A stretch of 59,713 nt of DNA from Jannaschia formosa (lineage in GTDB: Bacteria > Pseudomonadota > Alphaproteobacteria > Rhodobacterales > Rhodobacteraceae), in NCBI RefSeq assembly GCF_003340555.1, contig NZ_QPLJ01000023.1, positions 1-59,713 of the forward strand, in the 5' to 3' direction. A model generated the notes under the pieces. The model had not been told where the DNA came from. It saw nothing but the letters and a program-made list of their open reading frames with translations, and did not search any database. Position numbers and translations under genes: made by a program. This document shows, in pieces, positions 8,863 to 16,920 of this stretch. The first letter of the stretch is position 1. Each line of letters starts with the position of its first letter.

Positions 8863-8958
8863 CCCCGTCATCGCCGGGCGCGACCCGGCGACCCGCCGGA
8901 TAACCCACTCCCAACGGCCCGCAGACGGCTGCCCGGGTGAAACCCGGCGATGACGGGG
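8863..8958. repeat. intergenic element with perfect 16-bp terminal inverted repeats
   Basis: CCCCGTCATCGCCGGG at 8863-8878 is matched by its exact reverse complement at 8943-8958, enclosing 64 bases with further GC-rich pairing near the ends. It lies in the 315-base gap between the Ldh gene and the convergent GGDEF gene; I see no gene in the rest of that gap (8762-9076). GTCATCGCCGGG..CCCGGCGATGAC palindromes recur between genes in many alphaproteobacteria. It could be a miniature mobile element or a bidirectional terminator for the two converging units. A half-like sequence, GGTCCGGGGATGAC, occurs near 21380 after cobS. Confidence 0.75.
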
Positions 8959-9076
8959 CGCAGGGGTCCGGTTCAATCACCACCGCAGGCGCTCCCCCGC
9001 GCCCGGAGACGTCCCCAGAACCCAGCCCCCCGCGCGCAGGACGACCCGATCGGCCGATCCCCGGCTCCCCCCGCCC

Positions 9077-10087
9077 TCAATGCGCGGCCTGCGCAGCATT
9101 CCCGGGCCGCGCGACGCTGTAGCGCGCGCGGCCCTGGTGCTTCGACGCATAGAGCGCCACGTCCAGATCGCCAATCAGCCGCTGCGGGTCCGGGGGGTCG
9201 TAGAACCTCGACAGCGTGATCCCGATCGAGCCCGAGATCCGGCATTCGTGCCCGTCATAGAGGATCGGACGCTCCAGCTCCTCGATGATCCGGGCCGCGA
9301 CCTGCTGCAGCAGCGCGAGATCGGTGCAATCCTCCAGCAGGATCATGAACTCGTCGCCGCCGACCCGCGCGACCATGTCGGCCTCGCGCACCTGCCGCGC
9401 CAGCAGGCGCGCGACCTCAGCCAGGACGTAGTCCCCCGCCGCATGGCCGAGCCGGTCGTTGATCTCCTTGAAGTAGTCGAGGTCCAGATGCATCAGCCCG
9501 AAGGGCAGCCCGTCGGGATCGTGCAGCTCCGACAGGCGGCGGTCCATCGCGCGGCGGTTGTGCAGCCCGGTCAGCTTGTCCGTCGCCGCCTGCCGCTCCG
9601 CCTCGGAGCGGGCGGCGCGCAGCCAGTCGCTGTTGCGCTTGTGCTCGGCCAGGACGACCTTGCGCGCCTCGAGAAGGAACAGCACCTCGACCGTCAGGTC
9701 GAACTGCGCGAAGTCCCGCGCCGTCAGCCCGTGCCGCGCGACGCCATCGGCCACCTCCGCCCCGAAGAACAGCACGAGGAGTGCGCCGCCCTCCTGCAGC
9801 GAATGGACGACGCCCCGCATCCGCATCGGCTGTCCGCCCGGGGGGATGTTGCGTTCCCGGCGCAGCCGCAGCTCCAGCCGCCGCCCGGTCTGGTCGATCA
9901 GCGCCTCGGGGCTGGCGATGTCGAACGGGTGGACGACCTCGATCGCCTCGAACACGCTGCGGCCCAGCGCGCCGGGGGCCAGCCGCTCGAAGGTGCGGCC
10001 GACATTCGTCACCCGCCCGGTCCCGTCGACCATCAGGTGCAGCGGGACCAGCGCGTCGAGCAGCGCGGCATCGACCCACAGGCGCAT
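9077..10087 (-). CDS. H-NOXA (HNOBA)-GGDEF diguanylate cyclase
   Basis: A 336-residue cytoplasmic diguanylate cyclase. Residues about 10-130 resemble the PAS-like H-NOX-associated domain of soluble guanylate cyclases (MRMRGVVHSL, ALLVLFFGAEV, GLTARDFAQFD). A signalling helix follows (about 130-170), then a GGDEF domain with DKLTGLHNRRA, the metal/substrate region LDLDYFKEIND, an intact GGDEF at 243-247 and an inhibitory-site RxxD (READ) at 234-237. It should therefore be catalytically active and product-inhibited. Its ATG overlaps the stop of the H-NOX-fold gene (TGATG), making the pair co-translated. By analogy with soluble guanylate cyclase, the upstream protein is the likely sensor partner. 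Confidence 0.9.
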   Translation of the reverse strand: MRLWVDAALLDALVPLHLMVDGTGRVTNVGRTFERLAPGALGRSVFEAIEVVHPFDIASPEALIDQTGRRLELRLRRERNIPPGGQPMRMRGVVHSLQEGGALLVLFFGAEVADGVARHGLTARDFAQFDLTVEVLFLLEARKVVLAEHKRNSDWLRAARSEAERQAATDKLTGLHNRRAMDRRLSELHDPDGLPFGLMHLDLDYFKEINDRLGHAAGDYVLAEVARLLARQVREADMVARVGGDEFMILLEDCTDLALLQQVAARIIEELERPILYDGHECRISGSIGITLSRFYDPPDPQRLIGDLDVALYASKHQGRARYSVARPGNAAQAAH

Positions 10088-10680
10088 CAGGCGCCGCCCA
10101 GCGCGAAGGCGGCAGGCTCGTGGAAATGCTCCTCGAAGAGCTGGACCGAGATCGTCTCGCGCCAGCCGTCGCCCGCCCGCTCCGCCGGGCCGGTCTCGAT
10201 CACGATCAGCGCGCCGTAGTCGCTGGCCAGCACGTGGAGGATGCCGCTCAGCACGCCGCCCGCCCCCGGGATCGACCAGTGCGACCGCACCTCGTAGCGA
10301 TTCGCGCCCAGTTCCCGCAGGCTGTAGCTGGGCACGACCAGGTCGGGCAGCGCCATCCGGGCGCGGGCGTCGATCTCGTTGAGCGAGAACAGGAAGGTGC
10401 GGAAGGTCGTGCCGCAGAAGCGGAAGAGGCGGCGCACCGGCTCCAGCGGGGGATGGGTGCAGATCCAGGTTCCGACATCCTCCATCACCCCGGCGCAGGA
10501 GCGGTCGAGGACCTGCGACGCCGCCTCCAGCGTGCGGGCGAAGACGATGTCGTCGTAGATGCGCATCGTCTCGAAATGCGCTTCCTGCAGACCGGCGGTC
10601 CGGCGCACGCGGGCCCAGATTTCCGGCCCGTAGGTCGAGGTCAGGAACGCCTCGAGGGATTTGCAGATCATGCCGTGCAT
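10087..10680 (-). CDS. H-NOX-fold (HNOB) protein lacking heme ligands
   Basis: A 197-residue protein with the H-NOX start (MHGMICKSLEAFL) and fold pattern throughout. In canonical H-NOX proteins the proximal heme histidine sits in an LHxR/LHDH motif after a FLxNLD segment; here FLFSLNEIDARAR aligns without gaps and places Asp104 at that position. The YxSxR heme-propionate motif is also gone: the aligned stretch is HWSIPGAGG. So the protein probably does not bind heme as usual. It overlaps the downstream H-NOXA-GGDEF gene by one base (TGATG), so a regulatory role over c-di-GMP synthesis is likely. The ligand is unknown: it may be apo, or bind another cofactor. Confidence 0.88.
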   Translation of the reverse strand: MHGMICKSLEAFLTSTYGPEIWARVRRTAGLQEAHFETMRIYDDIVFARTLEAASQVLDRSCAGVMEDVGTWICTHPPLEPVRRLFRFCGTTFRTFLFSLNEIDARARMALPDLVVPSYSLRELGANRYEVRSHWSIPGAGGVLSGILHVLASDYGALIVIETGPAERAGDGWRETISVQLFEEHFHEPAAFALGGA

Positions 10681-10753
10681 CGGGGCCGCGCGTGAAGGCT
10701 CTGGTCGCGACGGATGTGCCCCACAGGTCTTGAGATCCGGTTAATCGCGCGCC

Positions 10754-12319
10754 TCAAAAGTCGGTCGGCGCGCCGCCCTCCTCCTTCCGCCTGGCCACGA
10801 AGGCGGCCAGCTCCTCGCGGATGGCCGCGTCCATCGCGGGCGGCTCGAAGGCCCCGACGATGCGGCGCGACAGGGCGTGGGCCCGCTCTGCCGTCCAGGT
10901 GGCGCCGGCGGCGTCCCAGGCCTCCCAGTTGCGCCAGTCCGACAGGAAGGGCTGGTAGAACGCGGCCTGATAGCGGTCCTGGGTGTGCTGCGTGCCGAAA
11001 TAATGTCCGTCGGGGCCAACCGCGCGCACGGCCTCGACGGCGATGTCGTCCTCGGTCGTGGCCCAGAGCGCGGGGTCGAAATAGCGCTGGATCTGCTGCA
11101 GCACCTCGCAATCCATCACGAACTTCTCGGGGCTGGCGATCAGCCCGCCCTCCAGCCAGCCCGCCGCATGATAGACGATGTTCGACCCGGACTGCACGGC
11201 AGCCCAGAGGGAATGTCCCGTCTCCCACATCGCCTGCCCGTCGGGCACGTTCGCCGCGCAGACGCCCGAGGATCGCAGCGGCAGCCCGTAATGGCGGGCC
11301 ATCTGCCCCGTCATCTGCGTCGCGCGCATGTATTCGGGCGTGCCGAAGGCGGGGGCGCCCGACTTCATGTCCACGTTCGAGGTGAAGGTCCCGATCACGA
11401 CGGGACAGCCCGGCGCGATCCATTGCAGCAGCGCGATCGCCGCCAAGCCCTCGGCCAGGCTCAGCGTCACCGCCCCCGCCATTGTCACCGGCGCCATCGC
11501 GCCCGCCAGCGTGAAGGGCGTCACGATCACCGGCTGGCGCCGGCGCGCGTGGATCATCGCGCCTTCCAGCATCGGGAAGTCGTGCTTCAGCGGACTGACG
11601 GAGTTGATGTTGGTGTACATCCGCGGCGTTGCCTCGAAGGCGTCATGCGAAAGGCCGCCCGCGATGCGCACCATCTCCATCACGTCCTCGACCCGCTCGC
11701 GCCCCAGCGAATAGGCGTGGACGACCTTGTCGGTCATCGTCAGCTTGTCGAACAGGCAGTCGAGATGGCGGACCGAGGGGTGGATCTCCACCGGCTCCAC
11801 CGGATAGCCGCCGGCGAAGTGGATGCAGTTGAAATGCTGCGTCAGCTTGATGAAATCGCGATAGCGCTGCATCGAGCCCGACTGCTTGCGCGTATGGACG
11901 TCCCAGTAGTTCGGCGGGCTCGACACGTTGCCGAAGGCCATCCAGCCGCCGCCCACCCGCAGCGTGCGGTCGGGGTTGCGCGGGGTCATCGTGAACTCGG
12001 CCGGCGCGCGGGCCAGCATCTCGGTCACGAAATCCTCGTCCATGCGGATATTGGTGCCCTCCACCCGGCATCCCGCGGCCTTCAGATGGGCGACCGCCTC
12101 GGGATTGAGGAACTCGATCCCGATCTCCGAGAGGATGCGCATCGTGCCCCGGTGGATCGCCCGGACGCCCTCCTCGTCCAGCGGCTCGGTCGGGCGGTCC
12201 GGGTTGAAGGGCTGGCGGAAGGGCATCTGCTCGTGCACGGCGGTGCCCGCGCGCTCGGCATGGCCCTTGCGGCCGCCGGAACGGCGGCGGCGGGGGATGT
12301 CGGAAATCAGCCTGTCCAT
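10754..12319 (-). CDS. MttB-family (non-pyrrolysine) trimethylamine methyltransferase-like protein
   Basis: A 521-residue COG5598-type methyltransferase. Members with pyrrolysine demethylate trimethylamine, while pyrrolysine-free members use quaternary amines such as glycine betaine or proline betaine, transferring methyl to a corrinoid protein. There is no in-frame UAG, so this is the non-pyrrolysine type. Seen: HRGTMRILSEIGIEFLNPEA at the N-terminus and the barrel segments FAGGYPVEPVEIHP, VIVTPFTLAGAM and GSNIVYHAAGWLEGG. I start it at the ATG at 12319, which has a strong AGGAGGTG ribosome site; the frame stays open upstream but over the HAD gene region. No corrinoid protein or activator is nearby, so its partner is encoded elsewhere. 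Confidence 0.9.
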   Translation of the reverse strand: MDRLISDIPRRRRSGGRKGHAERAGTAVHEQMPFRQPFNPDRPTEPLDEEGVRAIHRGTMRILSEIGIEFLNPEAVAHLKAAGCRVEGTNIRMDEDFVTEMLARAPAEFTMTPRNPDRTLRVGGGWMAFGNVSSPPNYWDVHTRKQSGSMQRYRDFIKLTQHFNCIHFAGGYPVEPVEIHPSVRHLDCLFDKLTMTDKVVHAYSLGRERVEDVMEMVRIAGGLSHDAFEATPRMYTNINSVSPLKHDFPMLEGAMIHARRRQPVIVTPFTLAGAMAPVTMAGAVTLSLAEGLAAIALLQWIAPGCPVVIGTFTSNVDMKSGAPAFGTPEYMRATQMTGQMARHYGLPLRSSGVCAANVPDGQAMWETGHSLWAAVQSGSNIVYHAAGWLEGGLIASPEKFVMDCEVLQQIQRYFDPALWATTEDDIAVEAVRAVGPDGHYFGTQHTQDRYQAAFYQPFLSDWRNWEAWDAAGATWTAERAHALSRRIVGAFEPPAMDAAIREELAAFVARRKEEGGAPTDF

Positions 12320-12417
12320 CGGGGCACCTCCTGCGCGCCCACGATGCGGGCAGGCGGGCGGGCGGAAATGGCGCCTTGCGACCGTCGATGTCGCTTTCGG
12401 GGCCGCGCCGGCTGGTC

Positions 12418-13131
12418 TCAGGCGACGGGCGCCGCCTGCCGGTCCAGCCATCCGGGCAGCGCGCGGATGTCGTCCAATACCGTCTCGGCGAAGGGCGCCA
12501 GCGCCGCGCGGTCCAGCGTGCCCGTCGTGACCGCGACCGCGCGCATCCCCGCGCCCTCGGCGGCGCGCATGTCGGTCATGCCGTCGCCGACCAGCACGAC
12601 CTCGCGCGGGGCGAGGCCCAGCTCCTCGGCAAAGGCCAGCGCGCCCTCGGGCGCGGGCTTTGGGCCGTAGCCGCTGTCGCAGGCGATGACCCGGTCGAGA
12701 TGCGGCAGCGCGCCCAGCGCATGCAGATGCCGCCTGGCCTCTGCCGCGTCCGCGTTGGTCAGCACGCCGAGCCGCAGCCCCCGCGTCCGAAGCCCCGCCA
12801 GAAGCGGGTCCAGAGGCGTGACCACGACCTGCCGGACCTGATGCACCCGCGCGCTCCACCAGGCCTCGACACGGGCCATGGGCCAGTCGAGCACCTTCGC
12901 CATCACCGCCGCGGTCTGCGCGTTGGTCGCGGTGACGAAGCGCCCGTCGGGCCGGATCCGGCCGGAGGCGAGGTCGATGCCGACGACATCGGCCAGCGCC
13001 TCGGGCACGCCGCCGGTCTCGGCGGCAAGCTCCCGGATCGTCCGCGCCATCCAGTCCTCCCAGGTGGCGCGAAAATCGGTGAAGGTGCCGTCCTTGTCGA
13101 ACAGGACGGCGCGAATCGGCGGATGGCTCAC
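12418..13131 (-). CDS. HAD-superfamily phosphatase (phosphoglycolate phosphatase-like)
   Basis: A 237-residue HAD hydrolase. Motif I is VLFDKDGTFTDF (nucleophile Asp, acid/base Asp), motif II LGVLTNAD, the motif III lysine lies in YGPKPAPEG, and motif IV is VLVGDGMTDMRAA. An alpha-helical C1 cap lies between motifs I and II. The start is GTG at 13131 with a GCAGGAGG ribosome site; the frame runs further upstream but into the transglycosylase gene. It lies 26 bases after that gene and about 100 bases before the MttB gene, on the same strand. Phosphoglycolate or another small phosphate ester is the likely substrate, by family only. Confidence 0.87.
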   Translation of the reverse strand: MSHPPIRAVLFDKDGTFTDFRATWEDWMARTIRELAAETGGVPEALADVVGIDLASGRIRPDGRFVTATNAQTAAVMAKVLDWPMARVEAWWSARVHQVRQVVVTPLDPLLAGLRTRGLRLGVLTNADAAEARRHLHALGALPHLDRVIACDSGYGPKPAPEGALAFAEELGLAPREVVLVGDGMTDMRAAEGAGMRAVAVTTGTLDRAALAPFAETVLDDIRALPGWLDRQAAPVA

Positions 13132-13157
13132 GGGGTCGGCCCCTCCTGCGGCTGGGT

Positions 13158-14042
13158 TCAGCCGTCGATAGAGGCAACCTGGAAGCTGCGCCACCGGTCG
13201 GCCTTGCCCATCAGCTCCTTGTCGAGCTCCCAGGCGACGAACATCGGGACCTGCATCGCCTCTCCCGGCGGATCGCCCAGCCAGTCGGGGCGCGCGACGG
13301 GGCGGACCGAGCGGTGCAGCCCGTTGCAGAACGGCTGCCGGACCAGCCAGCGGCGCATGTCCTCGCGCTTGGCGGTGGAATGGAACGGGCCCCAGTCGGC
13401 GGCCACGCCCTTGTAGCCCCGCGCCACCACGCCGTCGCGCGGCACGGTCACGTTGAGGATGCGCACCGCGCAGGACATGTTCAGCGCGCCGTCCTTCAGC
13501 GCGTCGCCGGTGCGCGCGCGGCAACCATAGCCCCGCGCCGTGGCGGGCAGGATCTGGACCAGCCCGTACCACAGCCCGCCGCCGCCCACCGCGTTGGGGC
13601 GATAGGTGCTCTCGTGCTTCGACAGGGTCGACAGCAGCCCGGCCCAGAAGGCCTTGCGGCCCCACTCGTCGGCCTCGGCATAGGCCGGGCACCACTGCTC
13701 GATGTCGCGCGGCACGGTCTCGAGCAGGCGCTGGCCATGGGCGTCGAGCGCCTGCATCGCGGCGCGCGTCCAGCGCGAGGAGCCGCGGACATGGTCCCAG
13801 CGCAGGTCGGGCATCTCCTCGATCCGGCGCGCCTGCGGGCGGAGCGAGACGGCCGGCGCGGCCGATATCTCCGGCGCCGACCGCACGGGTCGTTGAACGA
13901 CCGCCTGGGTGACGGCGGCCATCTGGAATTCACCGGTGCGGGGCACCGGTCGCGGTTCCGACAGGGCGCTGGTCGCGGCAGTCAGGCCGCAGAGCGCAGC
14001 CAGAGCGGCCGCGAAAAGCGGGCCCACGGGTTTCTTCGTCAT
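13158..14042 (-). CDS. secreted SLT-domain lytic transglycosylase-like protein
   Basis: A 294-residue exported protein. The N-terminus (MTKKPVGPLFAAALAALCGLTAATSALS) is a signal peptide. A variable region to about residue 75 is followed by a transglycosylase SLT-like domain with the catalytic Glu in TLSKHESTYRPNA, then GLWYGLVQILPATARGYGC. This should cleave peptidoglycan glycan strands in the periplasm. Paired Cys (in CPAY, YGCRAR, MSCAVRI, FCNG) suggest disulfides. A GGGGGTG ribosome site precedes the ATG. It is the first gene of a possible three-gene run with the HAD phosphatase and MttB genes, and diverges from gatB across 275 bases. Confidence 0.85.
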   Translation of the reverse strand: MTKKPVGPLFAAALAALCGLTAATSALSEPRPVPRTGEFQMAAVTQAVVQRPVRSAPEISAAPAVSLRPQARRIEEMPDLRWDHVRGSSRWTRAAMQALDAHGQRLLETVPRDIEQWCPAYAEADEWGRKAFWAGLLSTLSKHESTYRPNAVGGGGLWYGLVQILPATARGYGCRARTGDALKDGALNMSCAVRILNVTVPRDGVVARGYKGVAADWGPFHSTAKREDMRRWLVRQPFCNGLHRSVRPVARPDWLGDPPGEAMQVPMFVAWELDKELMGKADRWRSFQVASIDG

Positions 14043-14261
14043 TCAGGCACCCCCAAGGTGTCGACTCGTCCTGGCGGGAGGTGCGTCACGCCGCTCCCCA
14101 GCGGCATGGCGTCCCACACGCCCAAAGAAACCGGCCGTGATGTTGCAGACGACGGCCGATTCCCGATGTTGGGTAACAGTCGAACCCGATTTTCGCAAAA
14201 CCCGGGACCCGGACGGCCCCGGATCGGCCTTTTGTCGCCCATCCGCCGGCCCGCTTCCCCG

Positions 14262-14288
14262 TTGAAGCCCCCGTCCGCAGCGTCTAAT
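14262..14288 (+). promoter_or_regulatory. possible gatB promoter
   Basis: TTGAAG (14262-14267) and TCTAAT (14283-14288) are separated by 15 bases, in the 275-base gap between the divergent transglycosylase gene and gatB. Spacing is short for a sigma-70 promoter, so this is tentative. The rest of the gap shows no gene. Confidence 0.25.
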
Positions 14289-14317
14289 CGGAGACGCGCA
14301 TTCCGACGGAGGCCCCG

Positions 14318-15832
14318 ATGCTCGACCTGACCTACGACGCCCCCCGCCCCAAGGTGATCGCCGGCGAGTCGGGCGACTGGGAGCTGGTGATCGGCATGGA
14401 GGTCCATGCCCAGGTCGCCTCCAACGCCAAGCTCTTCTCGGGCGCTTCGACCCAGTTCGGCGCCGAGCCCAATTCCAACGTCGCCTTCGTCGACGCCGGC
14501 ATGCCCGGCATGCTGCCCGTCATCAACGAGTTCTGCGTGGCGCAGGCCGTGCGCACCGGCCTCGGGCTGAAGGCGCAGATCCACCTGACCTCCGCCTTCG
14601 ACCGCAAGAACTATTTCTACCCGGACCTGCCGCAGGGCTACCAGATCAGCCAGCTCTACCACCCGATCGTCGGCGAGGGAGAGGTGCTGGTCGAGATGGG
14701 CGACGGCACCGCGCGCACCGTCCGGATCGAGCGCATCCATCTCGAACAGGACGCCGGCAAGTCGATCCACGACATGGACCCCGCCATGTCTTTCGTCGAC
14801 CTGAACCGCACCGGCGTCGCCCTGATGGAGATCGTCAGCCGCCCCGACATCCGCGGCCCCGAGGAGGCGGCGGCCTATATCGTCAAGCTGCGCCAGATCA
14901 TGCGCTATCTCGGCACCTGCGACGGCAACATGCAGAACGGCAACCTGCGCGCCGACGTGAACGTCTCGGTCTGCAAGCCCGGCCAGTACGAGAAATACCA
15001 GCAGACGCAGGACTTCTCCCATCTCGGCACGCGCTGCGAGATCAAGAACATGAACTCCATGCGCTTCATCCAGCAGGCCATCGACTACGAGGCCCGCCGC
15101 CAGATCGCCCTGCTGGAGCGCGGCCAAAAGGTCGTGCAGGAAACCCGCCTCTACGACCCCGACCGGGGCGAGACCCGCTCCATGCGGTCGAAGGAAGAAG
15201 CCCACGACTACCGCTACTTCCCCGATCCCGACCTGCTTCCGCTCGAGATCGAGCAGGACTGGGTCGACGACATCGCCGCCAGGCTGCCGGAACTGCCGGA
15301 CGCGAAGAAGGCGCGCTTCATCGCCGATTTCGGCCTCTCGGACTATGACGCCAGCGTGCTGACCGCCGACACCGCCGACGCCGCCTATTTCGAGGCCGTG
15401 GCGGCCGAGGCGGGGGACGGCAAGCTCGCCGCGAACTGGGTCATCAACGACCTCTTCGGGCGGCTCAAGACCGACGAGAAGGACGTGACGACCTCGCCGA
15501 TCAGCCCCGCGCAGCTGGGCGGGATCATCCGGCTCATCCGCTCCGACGCGATCTCGGGCAAGATCGCCAAGGAGCTCTTCGAGATCGTCTATACCGAAGG
15601 CGGCGACCCCGCGCAGATCGTCGAGGAACGCGGGATGAAGCAGGTCACCGACACCGGCGCCATCGAGGCGGCGGTCGACGAGATCATGGCCGCCAACCCC
15701 GCCCAGGTCGAGAAGGCCAAGGCGAACCCGAAGCTCGCCGGCTGGTTCGTGGGTCAGGTGATGAAGGCGACCGGCGGCAAGGCCAACCCGAAGGCCGTCA
15801 ACGAGGTGGTGGCGGCCAAGCTGGGCCTGTGA
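14318..15832 (+). CDS. gatB: aspartyl/glutamyl-tRNA amidotransferase subunit B
   Basis: The GatB subunit of the GatCAB amidotransferase, which converts misacylated Glu-tRNA(Gln) and Asp-tRNA(Asn) to the correct amidated forms in the cytoplasm. The 504-residue length is normal. Seen: the hallmark [32 protein letters not shown], the [11 protein letters not shown] kinase-site region, [11 protein letters not shown], and a C-terminal tail ([20 protein letters not shown]) that binds tRNA. gatA and gatC are not in the window. The stop overlaps the GTG start of a small membrane protein (GTGA), an unusual coupling. Confidence 0.97.
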   Translation: MLDLTYDAPRPKVIAGESGDWELVIGMEVHAQVASNAKLFSGASTQFGAEPNSNVAFVDAGMPGMLPVINEFCVAQAVRTGLGLKAQIHLTSAFDRKNYFYPDLPQGYQISQLYHPIVGEGEVLVEMGDGTARTVRIERIHLEQDAGKSIHDMDPAMSFVDLNRTGVALMEIVSRPDIRGPEEAAAYIVKLRQIMRYLGTCDGNMQNGNLRADVNVSVCKPGQYEKYQQTQDFSHLGTRCEIKNMNSMRFIQQAIDYEARRQIALLERGQKVVQETRLYDPDRGETRSMRSKEEAHDYRYFPDPDLLPLEIEQDWVDDIAARLPELPDAKKARFIADFGLSDYDASVLTADTADAAYFEAVAAEAGDGKLAANWVINDLFGRLKTDEKDVTTSPISPAQLGGIIRLIRSDAISGKIAKELFEIVYTEGGDPAQIVEERGMKQVTDTGAIEAAVDEIMAANPAQVEKAKANPKLAGWFVGQVMKATGGKANPKAVNEVVAAKLGL

Positions 15833-16065
15833 GTCTCCGCGACGAGCTCGCCGTCTGGAACGAGCGCGTCAAGCTCGCCGCGGGCTTTCTGAACGCGCTC
15901 GGACTGGGCCTGATCGGCTTCGCCGTCCTGCGCCCGGCGACCGACGACGTTGCCCTCCTCTCCTTCGGATCGCTCGGCTGGGGCATCATCGGACTGGCAA
16001 TGCACGGTCTTGCACACTACGTTATAGGCAAGCTTCGAAAGGAGTCCGCCCATGACGACCTATGA
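15829..16065 (+). CDS. small membrane protein coupled to gatB
   Basis: A 78-residue protein starting at GTG within the gatB stop (GTGA). A short amphipathic N-terminus ([19 protein letters not shown]) is followed by two hydrophobic helices (about residues 18-36 and 44-64) and a charged tail. No family recognised. Its last codons overlap the start of the next tiny gene (16052). It may simply depend on gatB translation for expression. Confidence 0.7.
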   Translation: MSLRDELAVWNERVKLAAGFLNALGLGLIGFAVLRPATDDVALLSFGSLGWGIIGLAMHGLAHYVIGKLRKESAHDDL

Positions 16066-16192
16066 CATCGCCGTTCCCCTGATCGCGCTCGCCATCGGCG
16101 TCTCGATGGCGGGCTATGTCCGCTGGGCCAGCATCCGCCTCGACCGCAGGCTCGAAGCCGCCGCCCGCGAAAAAGCCGCCCGCAAGGACTGA
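16052..16192 (+). CDS. 46-aa single-span membrane protein
   Basis: [20 protein letters not shown] begins a 46-residue peptide with one transmembrane helix (about 6-24) and a basic cytoplasmic tail ending EAAAREKAARKD. An excellent ribosome site, AAAGGAGT, lies at 16038-16045, inside the end of the preceding small gene, which it overlaps by 14 bases in another frame. Conserved function unknown; the good ribosome site and coupled position argue it is real. Confidence 0.6.
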   Translation: MTTYDIAVPLIALAIGVSMAGYVRWASIRLDRRLEAAAREKAARKD

Positions 16193-16398
16193 CCGGCCGG
16201 GGGCCTGGCCCCTGCACACGCTCGCTCCCCGGTTTCTGGCGCCTCCCGACCCGACAGGGAGGCAGCGCGTTGGACAGCCGCAGCCCACCCGCGTCACCGA
16301 CGCACTCCTCCTCCCCGCAAGCTGCTGCGCCGCCGTCGAGGGGCGCGTAGCTGTCGGCGCATGGCTCGCGCTAAGGCAACCGCCCGACGTCCGACGCG

Positions 16399-16431
16399 GA
16401 TCACCCGTGGATCACCCGCAGATCACCCATG
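16399..16431. repeat. three tandem 11-bp repeats GATCACCCRYR
   Basis: GATCACCC occurs at 16399, 16410 and 16421, exactly 11 bases apart, giving three consecutive 11-mers. They sit in the 324-base gap (16193-16516), in which I see no gene, about 85 bases before the first DUF4177-like gene. The period equals about one helical turn, as expected for a cooperative protein-binding array, but chance or a slipped-strand repeat is possible. Confidence 0.65.
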
Positions 16432-16516
16432 GTTTCCGCGCCCCTCGGGCGCATTGTCGCCGCACGGTCCCGATCGCGCCCCCATGGCGCCGCATTGGCC
16501 CGGCAACCGTCCACCC

Positions 16517-16819
16517 ATGAGACACGATCCCCACGCCCTCGAGCCGATCTACGAATTCACCGTCGTCCCCGCCCCGGCAAAAGCCGAGCGGGCCGAAGGA
16601 CTTAAAACCGATGCCGAACGCATGGCCGCGACCTGGACGCAGCTTCTCAACGAGATGGCGCTGGATGGTTGGGACTATGTCCGCGCCGACCACCTTCCGA
16701 ACGACACCTCGCGGGACCTGACCGGAACCGCGCCCAAGACCATGACATTGCTGGTCTTTCGTCGCCTCCTCTGCGAAATCGCCCCCGCCGTCACCCTGAC
16801 CGCCGCGCTCCGCGCCTAG
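16517..16819 (+). CDS. DUF4177-like small protein (copy 1)
   Basis: A 100-residue protein: IYEFTVVPAPAKAERAEGLK, then a helix, NEMALDGWDYVRADHLPND and TMTLLVFRR. The pattern of a first beta strand YEFTVVP, the LN.M...GW.YV block and a final LLVFRR strand matches DUF4177-type single-domain proteins. It is clearly paralogous to the next gene, sharing VVPAP.K.E.A.G, the GW(D/E)YVRAD.LP block and LLVFRR. The start is the ATG at 16517; upstream in-frame residues do not match copy 2. No ribosome site is obvious. Function unknown. Confidence 0.72.
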   Translation: MRHDPHALEPIYEFTVVPAPAKAERAEGLKTDAERMAATWTQLLNEMALDGWDYVRADHLPNDTSRDLTGTAPKTMTLLVFRRLLCEIAPAVTLTAALRA

Positions 16820-16920
16820 CCTGCCCGCCCGCTCCGCCCTATCGTAGCGTCAGTCGAAACGTCCTGTCCCTGCATACGGGCCGGGACTCGGGCGAAATGT
16901 GGCGATATCAGGGCGGAACG

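Noticed and set aside
12320-13177. In-frame upstream extension of the MttB gene
   Set aside because: It is antisense-like low-complexity sequence over the HAD gene; a strong ribosome site precedes the ATG at 12319 and homology starts there.
16399-16431. CRISPR array
   Set aside because: Repeats are 11 bases with no spacers; no cas genes anywhere in the window.
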